A DNA stretch of 47,680 bases from an uncultured Clostridia bacterium (GTDB lineage Bacteria; Bacillota; Clostridia; Oscillospirales; Ruminococcaceae). The notes below the pieces were generated by a model. The model was not told the origin of the DNA, ran no database searches, and worked only from the letters and a program-made list of their open reading frames with translations. The stretch is taken from the NCBI GenBank assembly GCA_947589185.1, contig CANQCK010000002.1, positions 124,925 to 172,604 on the forward strand, written 5' to 3'. Below are positions 37,412 through 45,949 of the stretch, piece by piece; the stretch's first letter is position 1; every line of letters starts with the position of its first letter. The position numbers and the translations under genes are program-made.

Positions 37412-38683
37412 ATGGATAGTTTTGAAGATTTGTTAGAAAAAAATAAAAGCTCTGTTGAACGTTTTGTGCGATTTCGCTTGTCTGAAAAGGCAGATACAGA
37501 CGATGTTTTACAAGAGGTTTATCTGACGGCGTATCAGAAGTTTGGGCAATTAAAGAATACGAATTCCTTTAAAGCTTGGATAATTAGTATTGCACGAAAT
37601 AAATGCAATGACTACTTTAGAGAAAAAGCTAGCCAGTTAGAAATTCCGATAGATGGAATAACAGAAAATGAATTATCTTACAGCAGGTACGGTGTTTCAG
37701 AAACAACTAATGTATCTGAGACTTTGAGTTTACTGGGAGATAAGGACAAACAAATTCTTTACTTGTACTTTTGGCGTGAATTGCCCCAGTCGGAAATTGC
37801 AAAGCTCTTAAATATTCCGCTGGGAACGGTAAAGAGCCGCCTTTATAATGCAAAAAAGAATTTCAAAAACAAATATCCGTATCGCTCTAACACATTGAAA
37901 GGAGTAATTGAAATGAAAAAGTTACCCGAATTTTTACCTGAATACAAAATTGAATTGAGCAGTAAAGAGCCATTCTCAGTTAAATGGGAGGAGCTGATGG
38001 GTTGGTTTCTTGTACCAAAGCTCGGCGAAAAGCTGACTTGGGGTATGTATGATATTCCGTCAAGAAAATGCGACCGTATTTATGATATGAAGGTTACCGG
38101 AAAAGCAATGGTTCACGGTATTGAGGGCGTTGAACTGACCGCAAGGGAAACTCCGTGCTCCAGCGAAGAAAAGGTAATCGACAGAACTTTTGTCGCTCAG
38201 CTAACAGATACTCATTGTCGTTATCTTGCAACTCTGAGAAATGACGGCGATGTAAAGAATTATATTACCTTTCTTGACGGCGATGCTTTTCTGCCCAACT
38301 GGGGATTCGGAGAGAATAACTGCGGAAATGAAACAAACCTTTCGCCAAAAGGTGAAATTAAGAGAAACGGAGATGTTATTACCAGTTTAGATAAGGATTT
38401 TTTGCTTGACATTGTCGGTCGTTATACGGTTATAATCAACGGCAAGAGCTTTGATACAGTTTGCGTTATGGATATAGAAACCTATAATGGAGGCGTTGTT
38501 TCAGAGCAGTTTCTTGATAAGAACGGAAAAACGATTCTTTGGCGAAGATTTAACCGCAATGATTGGGCAATTGACCGTTACAAAAAGAAATGGACTGAGC
38601 TGCTGCCTGAAAATGAGCGTTTAACGGTAAACGGCGAAACCTATGTACATTGGTATGATTGTATTACAGATTATATATTATGA
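37412..38683 (+). CDS. ECF sigma factor fused to an unrecognised C-terminal domain
   Basis: Residues 1-166 are a complete ECF sigma factor: region 2 with KADTDDVLQEVYLTAYQKF (promoter melting and core binding), linker, and region 4 helix-turn-helix WRELPQSEIAKLLNIPLGTV followed by KSRLYNAKK. Residues 168-423 are an additional 256-residue domain with no membrane segment, rich in beta-type strands, Trp and Cys (MGWFLVPKLGEKLTW, LDGDAFLPNWGFGENNCGN, DWAIDRYKKKW), which I do not recognise. The domain begins at an in-frame ATG with its own Shine-Dalgarno, so a separate short product is possible. No separate anti-sigma gene adjoins it. It is not the SnoaL-like extension of ECF41. Possible roles are a ligand sensor or built-in inhibitor, as inference. 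Confidence 0.88.
   Translation: MDSFEDLLEKNKSSVERFVRFRLSEKADTDDVLQEVYLTAYQKFGQLKNTNSFKAWIISIARNKCNDYFREKASQLEIPIDGITENELSYSRYGVSETTNVSETLSLLGDKDKQILYLYFWRELPQSEIAKLLNIPLGTVKSRLYNAKKNFKNKYPYRSNTLKGVIEMKKLPEFLPEYKIELSSKEPFSVKWEELMGWFLVPKLGEKLTWGMYDIPSRKCDRIYDMKVTGKAMVHGIEGVELTARETPCSSEEKVIDRTFVAQLTDTHCRYLATLRNDGDVKNYITFLDGDAFLPNWGFGENNCGNETNLSPKGEIKRNGDVITSLDKDFLLDIVGRYTVIINGKSFDTVCVMDIETYNGGVVSEQFLDKNGKTILWRRFNRNDWAIDRYKKKWTELLPENERLTVNGETYVHWYDCITDYIL
37898..37915 (+). promoter_or_regulatory. Internal ribosome-binding site and start in the sigma-fusion gene
   Basis: AAAGGAG (37898-37904), eight bases, ATG (37913-37915), in frame at codon 168, exactly at the border between sigma region 4 and the C-terminal domain. 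It is stronger than the site at the gene's own start (AAGAAGTGA). Confidence 0.65.
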
Positions 38684-38750
38684 TACGATTTGTAATAATT
38701 TATTAGAATTATACATTTTGTAATATTTCTTTTTTTTAACACAATAAAAT

Positions 38751-38782
38751 AAAAAGACCGTCTCATAAGAAACGGTCTTTTT
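38751..38782. terminator. Bidirectional terminator between the sigma-fusion gene and fucO
   Basis: AAAAAGACCGT (38751-38761) and ACGGTCTTTTT (38772-38782) form a perfect stem with a ten-base loop and U tracts in both directions. Confidence 0.9.
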
Positions 38783-38801
38783 GTTTTTATAGAAAAATAT
38801 A

Positions 38802-39953
38802 TTAAAATGCTGTTTTGTAAAGTTCAAGAATTGATTCAACTGTGCAAGGTCTTGGGTTGCCGCCTGTGCAAACATCTGCGAATGCAGATTCTGCAAGTGC
38901 CTGCAAATCCTCTTCCTTAACGCCGATCTCGTGAAGTTTAGCAGGAATTCCAACGTCTTTTGAAAGCTGCTTAACTGCGTCAACTGCGGCCTTTCTGTAT
39001 TCCTCCTGAGACATCGACTCTGTTCCTTCAACACCCATTGCCTTTGCTATGTCTCTGAATTTCTCGCCTGTGTATTCAGCGTTGTATTCCATAACATATG
39101 GGAGAAGTACAGCGTTTGCTATACCGTGAGGTGTGTCGTAGAAAGCTCCCAGAGGGTGTGCCATTCCGTGAACTACGCCTAGTCCTACGTTTGAGAAGCC
39201 CATTCCTGCAATGTATTGACCAAGTGCCATATCCTCACGACCCTTTGAATCGTTGTCGCAAGCGGCTCTAAGTGAACGTGAAATAATCTCGATTGCTTTA
39301 AGATGCATCATATCGGTGAGCTCCCAAGCGGCAAGGGTTGTGTAGCCTTCTATTGCGTGGGTGAGAGCGTCCATACCTGTTGAAGCTGTCAAACCTTTCG
39401 GCATTGACGACATCATATCGCTATCAACTATCGCTACTACTGGAATGTCGTGCGGGTCAACACATACGAATTTTCTCTTTTTCTCGGTGTCTGTGATAAC
39501 GTAGTTTATCGTTACCTCTGCGGCTGTTCCCGCAGTTGTTGGAACTGCAATAATCGGTACGCATGGCTTTTTAGTTTCAGCAACGCCCTCAAGAGAAACA
39601 ACGTCGGAAAACTCAGGATTGTTGATGATAATTCCTATGCCCTTTGCTGTGTCAATAGGCGAGCCTCCGCCGATTGCAATCAAATAATCAGCACCTGCTT
39701 TTTTGAAAGTGTCAACTCCGCTTTTTACAATGTCTACCGTTGGGTTTGCTTTAACCTCGTCAAAGATTTCATAAGCAAGTGACGCCTTATCCAGTAAATC
39801 TGTCACTTTCTTTACAACATTGAACTTTACTAGGTCCTTGTCTGTTACGATAAGTGCCTTTTTAAAGCCCCTTGCTGTTGCCTCGGTAACTATTTCCGAA
39901 ATAGCTCCTGCTCCAAAATATGAGGTCTCGTTTAAAATCATTCTGTTTGCCAT
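38802..39953 (-). CDS. fucO: Lactaldehyde reductase (1,2-propanediol oxidoreductase)
   Basis: Iron-dependent group III alcohol dehydrogenase that reduces L-lactaldehyde to 1,2-propanediol at the end of fucose and rhamnose fermentation. The 383 residues are very close to E. coli FucO from the first residues (MANRMILNET) through AIGGGSP, PTTAGTAAEVTINYVIT and RKFVCVDPHDIP to VCTGGNPR. Iron ligands by alignment are D195, H199, H262 and H276. AAAGGAG precedes the ATG. It stands alone, without other fucose or rhamnose genes, between its promoter and a shared terminator. Confidence 0.95.
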   Translation of the reverse strand: MANRMILNETSYFGAGAISEIVTEATARGFKKALIVTDKDLVKFNVVKKVTDLLDKASLAYEIFDEVKANPTVDIVKSGVDTFKKAGADYLIAIGGGSPIDTAKGIGIIINNPEFSDVVSLEGVAETKKPCVPIIAVPTTAGTAAEVTINYVITDTEKKRKFVCVDPHDIPVVAIVDSDMMSSMPKGLTASTGMDALTHAIEGYTTLAAWELTDMMHLKAIEIISRSLRAACDNDSKGREDMALGQYIAGMGFSNVGLGVVHGMAHPLGAFYDTPHGIANAVLLPYVMEYNAEYTGEKFRDIAKAMGVEGTESMSQEEYRKAAVDAVKQLSKDVGIPAKLHEIGVKEEDLQALAESAFADVCTGGNPRPCTVESILELYKTAF

Positions 39954-39998
39954 AGTTTAAAACTCCTTTATTTTTTAGTATAGCTTAACTACATTCTT

Positions 39999-40027
39999 AT
40001 TATAGCCCAAATTTGTGACGCTTTCAA
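39999..40027 (-). promoter_or_regulatory. Promoter of fucO
   Basis: Minus strand: TTGAAA (40022-40027), 17-base spacer, TATAAT (39999-40004). Confidence 0.7.
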
Positions 40028-40094
40028 GAAAATTAAAGGATAATTTTGCACAAAAAATATACATAATTTTTGTAAGGTCTCGTTTTGCCAGTAT

Positions 40095-40125
40095 AAAAAA
40101 GCAGACGCTTTTAAACATCTGCTCT
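40095..40125 (-). terminator. Terminator downstream of the LRR gene
   Basis: Minus strand: AGCAGATG pairs with CGTCTGCT (one G-U pair) around an eight-base loop, then TTTTTT. It is about 140 bases after the LRR stop and shares AAGCAGACGC with the terminator at 42412. Confidence 0.65.
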
Positions 40126-40262
40126 TTAAACTATATTATTCATTGTTTTTTACGATTTCTAGGTAGATCGACCTGCCTGGCTATTTTATATTATTTAAAG
40201 TAATATAATACTTCTTCTTTTTTTGTCATATTTTAGTTTTCCACCAACCATCTGCTTTTCTT

Positions 40263-42107
40263 TTACTTCATAATTATGACTTTGCCTTTAAATCCCGCTT
40301 TCTCCACAGCCTTTTTCATAGCTTTATTTTTTACGTATATTTTACAGCTTTCAGGTACATCTATAAATGCCTTCTTTTGCATTTGAATTTTATTTTTAGT
40401 TTGAATTTTTATTACTTTCAGATTATCACATTTGCAAATTGCTTTTTTCTGAATATATCCTACCTTTCCTGAAAGAATGATAGTTTTTAGATTTTTACAT
40501 TCGTTTATAGACTCATTTGCTATTACATCAATATTTTTCAAAGTGATATTCTTCAAATGCTTATTCTGTGAAATGTTTGAAATAAAACATTCACAATCAC
40601 TGGTACCGCTAACATACATTTTCTTTAATTCATCACAGCTAACAATATTTTCAAAAAGATATTTTATATTTGTGGCTTTTATTTCTTTCAAACTATTCCA
40701 CTTATGAATATTTATTAATTCATAAAAATCATCTGCAATTAGTTTTTCGCAAGTTTTTGCTGATTTCGGATTTACATAATCGTCAAACTTAACTGAATCG
40801 ATTTTATAAATCTTATTTCTATAATTCACCGTATTGGGAATTTCGATTTTCTTTGATTTTAAGAGTATATCAATTATATCATTCTGTATTGAATTACTAA
40901 AAGAATCTCCGTCGTTAAAGAACCTATATTTAATACCGTTTTGAGTCGTTATAATATCGTAAGCTTTCTGAAATTTTTTTGATTTGCAGTTTATATTATC
41001 ATAAACGACTTTATCTCCTATTAAAATTTTTGCTTTTTTCACGCCTTTTTTGTTTTGACTGAGCTGCTCTTTAAGCTGGTTGGCTACTTTTTGATTTTTT
41101 ACAATGAATTCAATCCCCTCAGCTGTGTTTTCAAAAGCAGTATCCTCTATTTTAGGCGATCTCTCCTGACTTTCAATTTTAACCCTTGAAAGTTCAGCGC
41201 AGTTTTTGAAAGTCCAAAATTTAATTTTTTTAACTTTTTTTGGTATAACAAATTCTTTTAAAGCATAACAATCCATAAATGCTGAATAACCTATTCCTTC
41301 AAGATTTTTCGGCAAGTCTATTCTTTCTAGTGATGTGCATTTTTCAAATGCACATATGCCTATCTTTTGAGTTTTGTTATTTATCTTTACTGTTTTTAGA
41401 TTTCTGCATCTCCCAAAAGCATTAAAAGATATTGTTTTAAGTGAAGCAGGCAGATAAACCTTTTCCAGTTTCTTTACACCAAAAAAATCTATTTTTTTAG
41501 TTCCTTTTGAAACTTTGTATGTCTTTTTACTGTTTACAAGAGATAACAGCTTTTTGCCGTTTTTTGAATATACAGCTCCGTTTTTCATTTTAATATAAGG
41601 ATTGTTTTTATCAATTATAACTTTTAATTTTGGATAGTCTGATAACCCATTTAAAACTTGTGTTTTCTTTGGAACATATATCTTTTCAATTTTTGTAAAT
41701 TTTGCACACTGAAAATCTGCACGCTCTACTGAATCAGGTATAATAACATTTTTATATGGCATCTTCCATTTTCCGTAATGCCTCCCTGTATTTGAGTCAT
41801 CTATAACAATCTCGTTAACTTTAAAATTTCTACCTTTAAAAAAGATTGTTTCCGGGAATTTAAGAGTATCACCTTTAGTTTTTGCAAACCTAGCATATAC
41901 GGAATATTTCGGAGTTGGTATATCATCATAAATATCTATATCATAATAAATATTATTTATATTTACATTAAAATAACTAGATGAGCCTTTATCATGACTA
42001 TATTCCCATTTATAATTGTCAGGATATGTGTAACCCATAGCATTCATAGGTAAAATAAAAGTTATACATATTATTATGCTAAGAATAAAAATGGATATTC
42101 TTTTCAT
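40263..42107 (-). CDS. Secreted leucine-rich repeat protein (BspA/LRR_5 type)
   Basis: A 614-residue exported protein. The signal peptide is at residues 1-26 (KRISIFILSIIICITFILP then NAMGY). Two blocks of BspA-like repeats follow, with units such as AFEKCTSLERIDLPKNLEGI, AFMDCYALKEFVIPKKVKKI and INECKNLKTIILSGKVGYI, pattern C-x-x-L-x-x-(I/V)-x-(I/L)-P. Such proteins bind host or bacterial surfaces, but the target here is unknown. There is no LPXTG anchor or C-terminal membrane helix. The very Lys/Asn/Ile-rich composition reflects low GC, about 27-30 percent, far below its neighbours fucO and the beta-galactosidase. GAAAGGGTG precedes the ATG. Confidence 0.9.
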   Translation of the reverse strand: MKRISIFILSIIICITFILPMNAMGYTYPDNYKWEYSHDKGSSSYFNVNINNIYYDIDIYDDIPTPKYSVYARFAKTKGDTLKFPETIFFKGRNFKVNEIVIDDSNTGRHYGKWKMPYKNVIIPDSVERADFQCAKFTKIEKIYVPKKTQVLNGLSDYPKLKVIIDKNNPYIKMKNGAVYSKNGKKLLSLVNSKKTYKVSKGTKKIDFFGVKKLEKVYLPASLKTISFNAFGRCRNLKTVKINNKTQKIGICAFEKCTSLERIDLPKNLEGIGYSAFMDCYALKEFVIPKKVKKIKFWTFKNCAELSRVKIESQERSPKIEDTAFENTAEGIEFIVKNQKVANQLKEQLSQNKKGVKKAKILIGDKVVYDNINCKSKKFQKAYDIITTQNGIKYRFFNDGDSFSNSIQNDIIDILLKSKKIEIPNTVNYRNKIYKIDSVKFDDYVNPKSAKTCEKLIADDFYELINIHKWNSLKEIKATNIKYLFENIVSCDELKKMYVSGTSDCECFISNISQNKHLKNITLKNIDVIANESINECKNLKTIILSGKVGYIQKKAICKCDNLKVIKIQTKNKIQMQKKAFIDVPESCKIYVKNKAMKKAVEKAGFKGKVIIMK

Positions 42108-42411
42108 TATATCACCCTTTCGTTAAACTAATGTCATTGTTGAATAACTATTTCATTTACTTTGAGTAAAGTATGATGTATTTATTTTCATATCTTTAAC
42201 ATAGCCATAATAATTGTTAATGTTTTATTTTTCTAAGTTTCATGACGCATAATAATTGATTTTCACTTCTAATAAATCTTTATACTACAGCTAATTATAA
42301 TTTTATTATACTATAAAAATTATTGAAAGTAAAGAAAAATTAATGCAAAATAAATATTTCTGTAGAATTAAACAAAAGTGCAAGGCTTTGTTTGTTTACT
42401 CTAACATAATT
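42108..42411. other. AT-rich spacer upstream of the LRR gene
   Basis: About 300 bases, very AT-rich, without a gene. The only clear structure is the inverted repeat TTTACT-TTG-AGTAAA (42156-42170), about 50-65 bases before the LRR start, a possible operator. No convincing sigma-A promoter was found. Confidence 0.5.
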
Positions 42412-42437
42412 AAAGCAGACGCATCTGTGTCTGCTTA
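42412..42437 (-). terminator. Terminator of the GH42 gene
   Basis: Minus strand: AAGCAGAC pairs with GTCTGCTT, followed by TAATT. It lies only a few bases after the stop codon. Confidence 0.7.
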
Positions 42438-42440
42438 ATG

Positions 42441-44483
42441 CTATTTAACCACGATAATTCCATATGGCGGAATAACCGCTTTATTTTTGACTTTCTCACC
42501 TGTCAAAGCGTTTGTAAATTCCATATCATCTGCGAGGTTTACAGTTTCCTCGTGGTCATTGAAATTCTGAAAGAAATAGAAATTTCCACGCTTTCCGACA
42601 GTGACGTTTTTCGGAAGCTCAACATCAAGGTTTCTTTCAATGCCTTTTCTTTTGCAAATGACGGAATAAAGCTCTTTTAAGAGAGTAATATCCGCAAATG
42701 AGGCAATATAGAAAGCCGAGCCTTTACCGTACTTGTTTTCGAGCAAAGCAGGCCAGCCGGCATACCAGTCTTTAGTGAATGTGCCGAGCACCTCTGCCGT
42801 TGTTGGGTGGACAAGGTCGCACATAACCGATGTTTTGAATGTTCCTTTAAAGCCTGCCTTTTGCCCGTCAACGGCTATTTGATTTTCCTGATGGTCGTAA
42901 AGAGCGTCGAAATCCTCCTGCCAAAGCCCGAATACCTCTGACAAGCCTTGTCCGGGTAAATCGCCGTTAAAGCAGAGGTCTGTTTCATTTACAAGACCTG
43001 TAAAATATGTGCTTACTAAAGTACCGCCGTTTTTCACAAAGCATTTGAGACGGTCGGCAACACCGTTTTTGAGCATACAAAGCATAGGAGCGATAAGCAA
43101 ATCGTAATTATCAAAGCCGGCGGTTGAATCTATAACGTCACAAGGGATACCTGCCTCCCAGAACGTTGCATAGTGACAAAGACAAGCCTCGTTGTATTTC
43201 ATTCCGATATTTCTCGGCCCTATACCGTCGTCGATCGCCCATTTATTCTCTGTATCGAAAATTATTGCTACTTTCGGGTTTATGTCGGCACTGTAAAGAC
43301 CGTCATTCAGCTTTTTGAGGTCTTCACCAACCTTTGCTACGTTTTTAAAGGTCATAGTATCGTCTTTACCACGGTGGGAAATAACCGCACCGTGCCACTT
43401 TTCACAAGAGCCGTTTGACTGTCTCCACTGAAAATACTGAACAGTGTTAGAGCCGTGAGCAAGAGCCTGCATTGATGTAAGTTCAAGCAGATTGGGGTGC
43501 CGCAGACGTGAAACCCCACACCAGTTTGCGGTTGACGGAGTGTTCTCCATCAGCATAAAGGGCTGATTTTTTAATGAACGCATTAGGTCGTGGTTGAACG
43601 CAGTAGACATTGCATTCCAGTAGTCGTCGCCCTCATGCCAGCATGGGTATGAATCCCACGAAATAACGTCAACGTCATCTGCAAATTTTGAGTAATCTAT
43701 CCCTGTGAACATTCCCATCATATTGATCGTGCAGGGAATATCGGGGTTGACTGATTTAACTGCTTTGACTTCCTCACGGTAAAAGTCGAGCGTCTGCTCG
43801 GTGCAGAATCTGTTCCAGTCGAGATTAAGACCGTGTAAAGCGTACATACCGTTATCGGCAGGAGCTTCGATTTGTTCCCAGTCTGAGTATTTTTCGCTCC
43901 AGAAAATTGTGTACCAAGCGTCGTTAAGAGCTTCAAGATCATTATTGTATTTCTTTTTCAGCCATTCTCTGAACGCCGACTGGCATTTTTCGCAATAGCA
44001 TTGGCCGCCAAGCTCATTAGAAATATGCCACATAATTACGGCAGGGCTGTTTGCATACCTTTCTGCCAGACGTGTATTTATTTCTTTGGTTTTTCGTCTG
44101 TAAACAGGAGAAGTGTAGCAGTGATTGTGTCTCCCGCCGTGAAGATTTCGCACTCTGTTTTTTTCAACTCTCGAAACCTCCGGGTATTTGTGAGTTAGCC
44201 AGACAGGTCTTGCCCCTGACGGAGTTGCAAGAATGGTATAAATGCCATTCTCATAAAGAGTATTTATCGCTTTGTCAAGCCAGGAAAAATCATAAACTCC
44301 GTCTTCGGGTTCGAGCATTGACCATGAGAAAACTCCCAGAGTAACGCAGTTAAAGCCTGCCTTTTTCATATACTCAATATCTTTTTCAAAAACTCCGTCA
44401 GCTTTAAGCCACTGCTCGGGGTTATAATCTCCGCCGTGAAGAAGTCTCGGGAGCTTCGGTGTTATAACAAATTTGCTGTTCAT
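42441..44483 (-). CDS. Beta-galactosidase, glycoside hydrolase family 42
   Basis: Cytoplasmic exo-hydrolase of beta-galactosides such as plant galactan or milk-type oligosaccharides. From the ATG at 44483 it has 680 residues; a longer frame to 44567 overlaps the upstream gene and lacks a ribosome site, while AAAGGAA precedes this ATG. N-terminal (GGDYNPEQW) TIM barrel with general acid/base E157 (WHISNELGG) and nucleophile E313 (MLMENTPS), trimerisation domain (about 390-600), small C-terminal beta domain. The four-cysteine zinc site is present: C122, C162, C164, C167. No signal peptide. It follows a zinc-ribbon membrane protein by 16 bases. Confidence 0.95.
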   Translation of the reverse strand: MNSKFVITPKLPRLLHGGDYNPEQWLKADGVFEKDIEYMKKAGFNCVTLGVFSWSMLEPEDGVYDFSWLDKAINTLYENGIYTILATPSGARPVWLTHKYPEVSRVEKNRVRNLHGGRHNHCYTSPVYRRKTKEINTRLAERYANSPAVIMWHISNELGGQCYCEKCQSAFREWLKKKYNNDLEALNDAWYTIFWSEKYSDWEQIEAPADNGMYALHGLNLDWNRFCTEQTLDFYREEVKAVKSVNPDIPCTINMMGMFTGIDYSKFADDVDVISWDSYPCWHEGDDYWNAMSTAFNHDLMRSLKNQPFMLMENTPSTANWCGVSRLRHPNLLELTSMQALAHGSNTVQYFQWRQSNGSCEKWHGAVISHRGKDDTMTFKNVAKVGEDLKKLNDGLYSADINPKVAIIFDTENKWAIDDGIGPRNIGMKYNEACLCHYATFWEAGIPCDVIDSTAGFDNYDLLIAPMLCMLKNGVADRLKCFVKNGGTLVSTYFTGLVNETDLCFNGDLPGQGLSEVFGLWQEDFDALYDHQENQIAVDGQKAGFKGTFKTSVMCDLVHPTTAEVLGTFTKDWYAGWPALLENKYGKGSAFYIASFADITLLKELYSVICKRKGIERNLDVELPKNVTVGKRGNFYFFQNFNDHEETVNLADDMEFTNALTGEKVKNKAVIPPYGIIVVK

Positions 44484-44499
44484 ATTATGTTCCTTTCTT

Positions 44500-45276
44500 T
44501 TACCCAGCGTTAGTTGAAGTAGTTGTAGTATTTGATGCGGACTGAGTACCGTCAGTCTCCTTGACATTTAAAATGCACCACTTTGCTCCGATTTTTGCAA
44601 TATATACCTCAAACTTAACATCTTCAGTTGACTTTGAACCCTTAAATTTTACTGTTGTTTTTATTATCTTTCCCTCTTTTATGTCAATGCTTTTGCCGAA
44701 TTGATTTTGATAATCCATTTCCTGTTCGATTATATCGCCTTTATCCATATCTATGGTTTCATTAATTTTTACTGTGCTTTTAAAGCCCTTTCCGAACACA
44801 TTGATATAGTCGGAATACAAAGTCTCCATAGCTTTGTCTTTATCAAGCCCCTGAGATCTTATAGCTTCGTTATTTGCCGAAGCAAGATCTGACGAAAAGC
44901 AAGAATTATACTTTTTGTAATCCATTTCTGATATTGACGTAAAATACTGATTTACCAGTTCGTCAGGATCATTTTGTGAAAACATACCCTGATTATAGAG
45001 AACAAATAATATGATTCCTGCAACTGCGATAACAAGAATTATTAGCAGGATTTTTTGATTTCTTTTTTGCTTGGCGGTCTTGTTTTTAGGTTTTTTCCCT
45101 TGTGCTAAACGCTCCTTTGCAAGACGTTCCTGCTCATCAACAGGGAGAAATCTTTCGGGAATTTTGGTTTCATACTTCTTTGCGGCTTTTATCTTTAAAT
45201 TCGGGTTTCCGTATCCGCAATGTTCGCAGAATTCGCCTGTATACTCTTTACCGCAGCTTTTACAAATTTTAGGCAT
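44500..45276 (-). CDS. Zinc-ribbon membrane protein with extracytoplasmic domain
   Basis: Function unknown. From the ATG at 45276 (AAAGGACG upstream) it has 258 residues; the frame upstream adds 12 codons without support. Order: zinc ribbon with C5, C8, C17, C20 (CKSCGKEYTGEFCEHC), basic linker, one membrane helix (about 77-95, KILLIILVIAVAGIILFVLY), then an outside domain of about 150 residues (DPDELVNQYFTSISEMDY) of NTF2-like character, and a Thr/Ser tail. Co-transcribed with the beta-galactosidase, but a functional link is not evident. Confidence 0.85.
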   Translation of the reverse strand: MPKICKSCGKEYTGEFCEHCGYGNPNLKIKAAKKYETKIPERFLPVDEQERLAKERLAQGKKPKNKTAKQKRNQKILLIILVIAVAGIILFVLYNQGMFSQNDPDELVNQYFTSISEMDYKKYNSCFSSDLASANNEAIRSQGLDKDKAMETLYSDYINVFGKGFKSTVKINETIDMDKGDIIEQEMDYQNQFGKSIDIKEGKIIKTTVKFKGSKSTEDVKFEVYIAKIGAKWCILNVKETDGTQSASNTTTTSTNAG

Positions 45277-45321
45277 TTTATATCGTCCTTTCAGCGATTG
45301 AAGTTTATTCAATTTAAAGAA

Positions 45322-45350
45322 AGTTTAACATAATTTATATCTGTTTTCAA
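45322..45350 (-). promoter_or_regulatory. Promoter of the zinc-ribbon/GH42 operon
   Basis: Minus strand: TTGAAA (45345-45350), 17-base spacer, TAAACT (45322-45327). Confidence 0.55.
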
Positions 45351-45379
45351 GAGGTCGATCATTAATTTTGTAAAGTAAA

Positions 45380-45406
45380 AAGGAGATAAGATATTTCTTA
45401 TCTCCC
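45380..45406 (-). terminator. Terminator of the sigma/membrane-protein pair
   Basis: Perfect nine-pair stem GGAGATAAG (45382-45390) / CTTATCTCC (45397-45405), followed on the minus strand by TTTTTAC. Confidence 0.88.
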
Positions 45407-45427
45407 TAACGTTTAGTTAATTTTTGA

Positions 45428-45949
45428 TTATTTATAATCCATCTGGACATTGGTACAATGTCCGCCTGTTTCAGTAGTAGTATCATCAATATTTACGTCC
45501 AAATCAGCGTCTTTATCTTCTGAAAATGAGTCAACATTTTCTTCTAATAATTTAGCATAATCACCATCGTGTATTTTGTTGAATGCACCTATATTACCTG
45601 ATGCACATGCTCCCTGTAAATTACCATTAGAATCATAAGTACCAACAATAGCTATTTTATTGCCTTCATCATCGACATATGCTTTACATTTAATATTATT
45701 TTCTTCCGGATTTACTTCTTTTCCGTTTAAAATAACTCTGATATTGCCGAATAATTTTCCGTCTGTAGCCGCATTTACTGTGAAAGTTCCGCATACTAAA
45801 GCTGCGATTACTGCCAATACGATTATCAGACTTTTACGTCCGAATGTTCTTTTTCTTTTTATTTTCTCTGTCATACTTAACATCCTTTCAATAGCTTCTT
45901 CAGATGGACAGACCATTGAAAAAGCACTTTTATAATATTCTTTATTCAT
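45428..45949 (-). CDS. Small membrane protein, putative anti-sigma partner
   Basis: Start at 45949 (173 residues): AGGAG stands about 11 bases before it, whereas the ATG at 45961 directly abuts that site. Its ATGAATAA overlaps the sigma stop, so the two are translationally coupled. Order: a 38-residue cytoplasmic part (YYKSAFSMVCPSEEAIERML, SMTEKIKRKR), one membrane helix (40-60), and an outside domain of 110 residues with three Cys (IKCKAYVDDEG, GACASGN, GHCTNVQ). The cytoplasmic part lacks the HxxxCxxC zinc anti-sigma motif. An anti-sigma role is inferred from coupling and topology only. Confidence 0.8.
   Translation of the reverse strand: MNKEYYKSAFSMVCPSEEAIERMLSMTEKIKRKRTFGRKSLIIVLAVIAALVCGTFTVNAATDGKLFGNIRVILNGKEVNPEENNIKCKAYVDDEGNKIAIVGTYDSNGNLQGACASGNIGAFNKIHDGDYAKLLEENVDSFSEDKDADLDVNIDDTTTETGGHCTNVQMDYK

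Larger units (their letters stand above)
39954..40262. other. Spacer between fucO and the LRR gene
   Basis: A 309-base spacer without a supported gene. It holds the fucO promoter (39999-40027), a minus-strand terminator (40098-40124) and a palindromic AGGTAGATCGACCT (about 40161-40174). A 62-codon plus-strand frame (40015-40203) crosses these and is judged spurious. Confidence 0.6.

Noticed and set aside
40015-40203. 62-codon plus-strand frame between fucO and the LRR gene
   Set aside because: It overlaps the fucO promoter and a terminator and has no ribosome-binding site.
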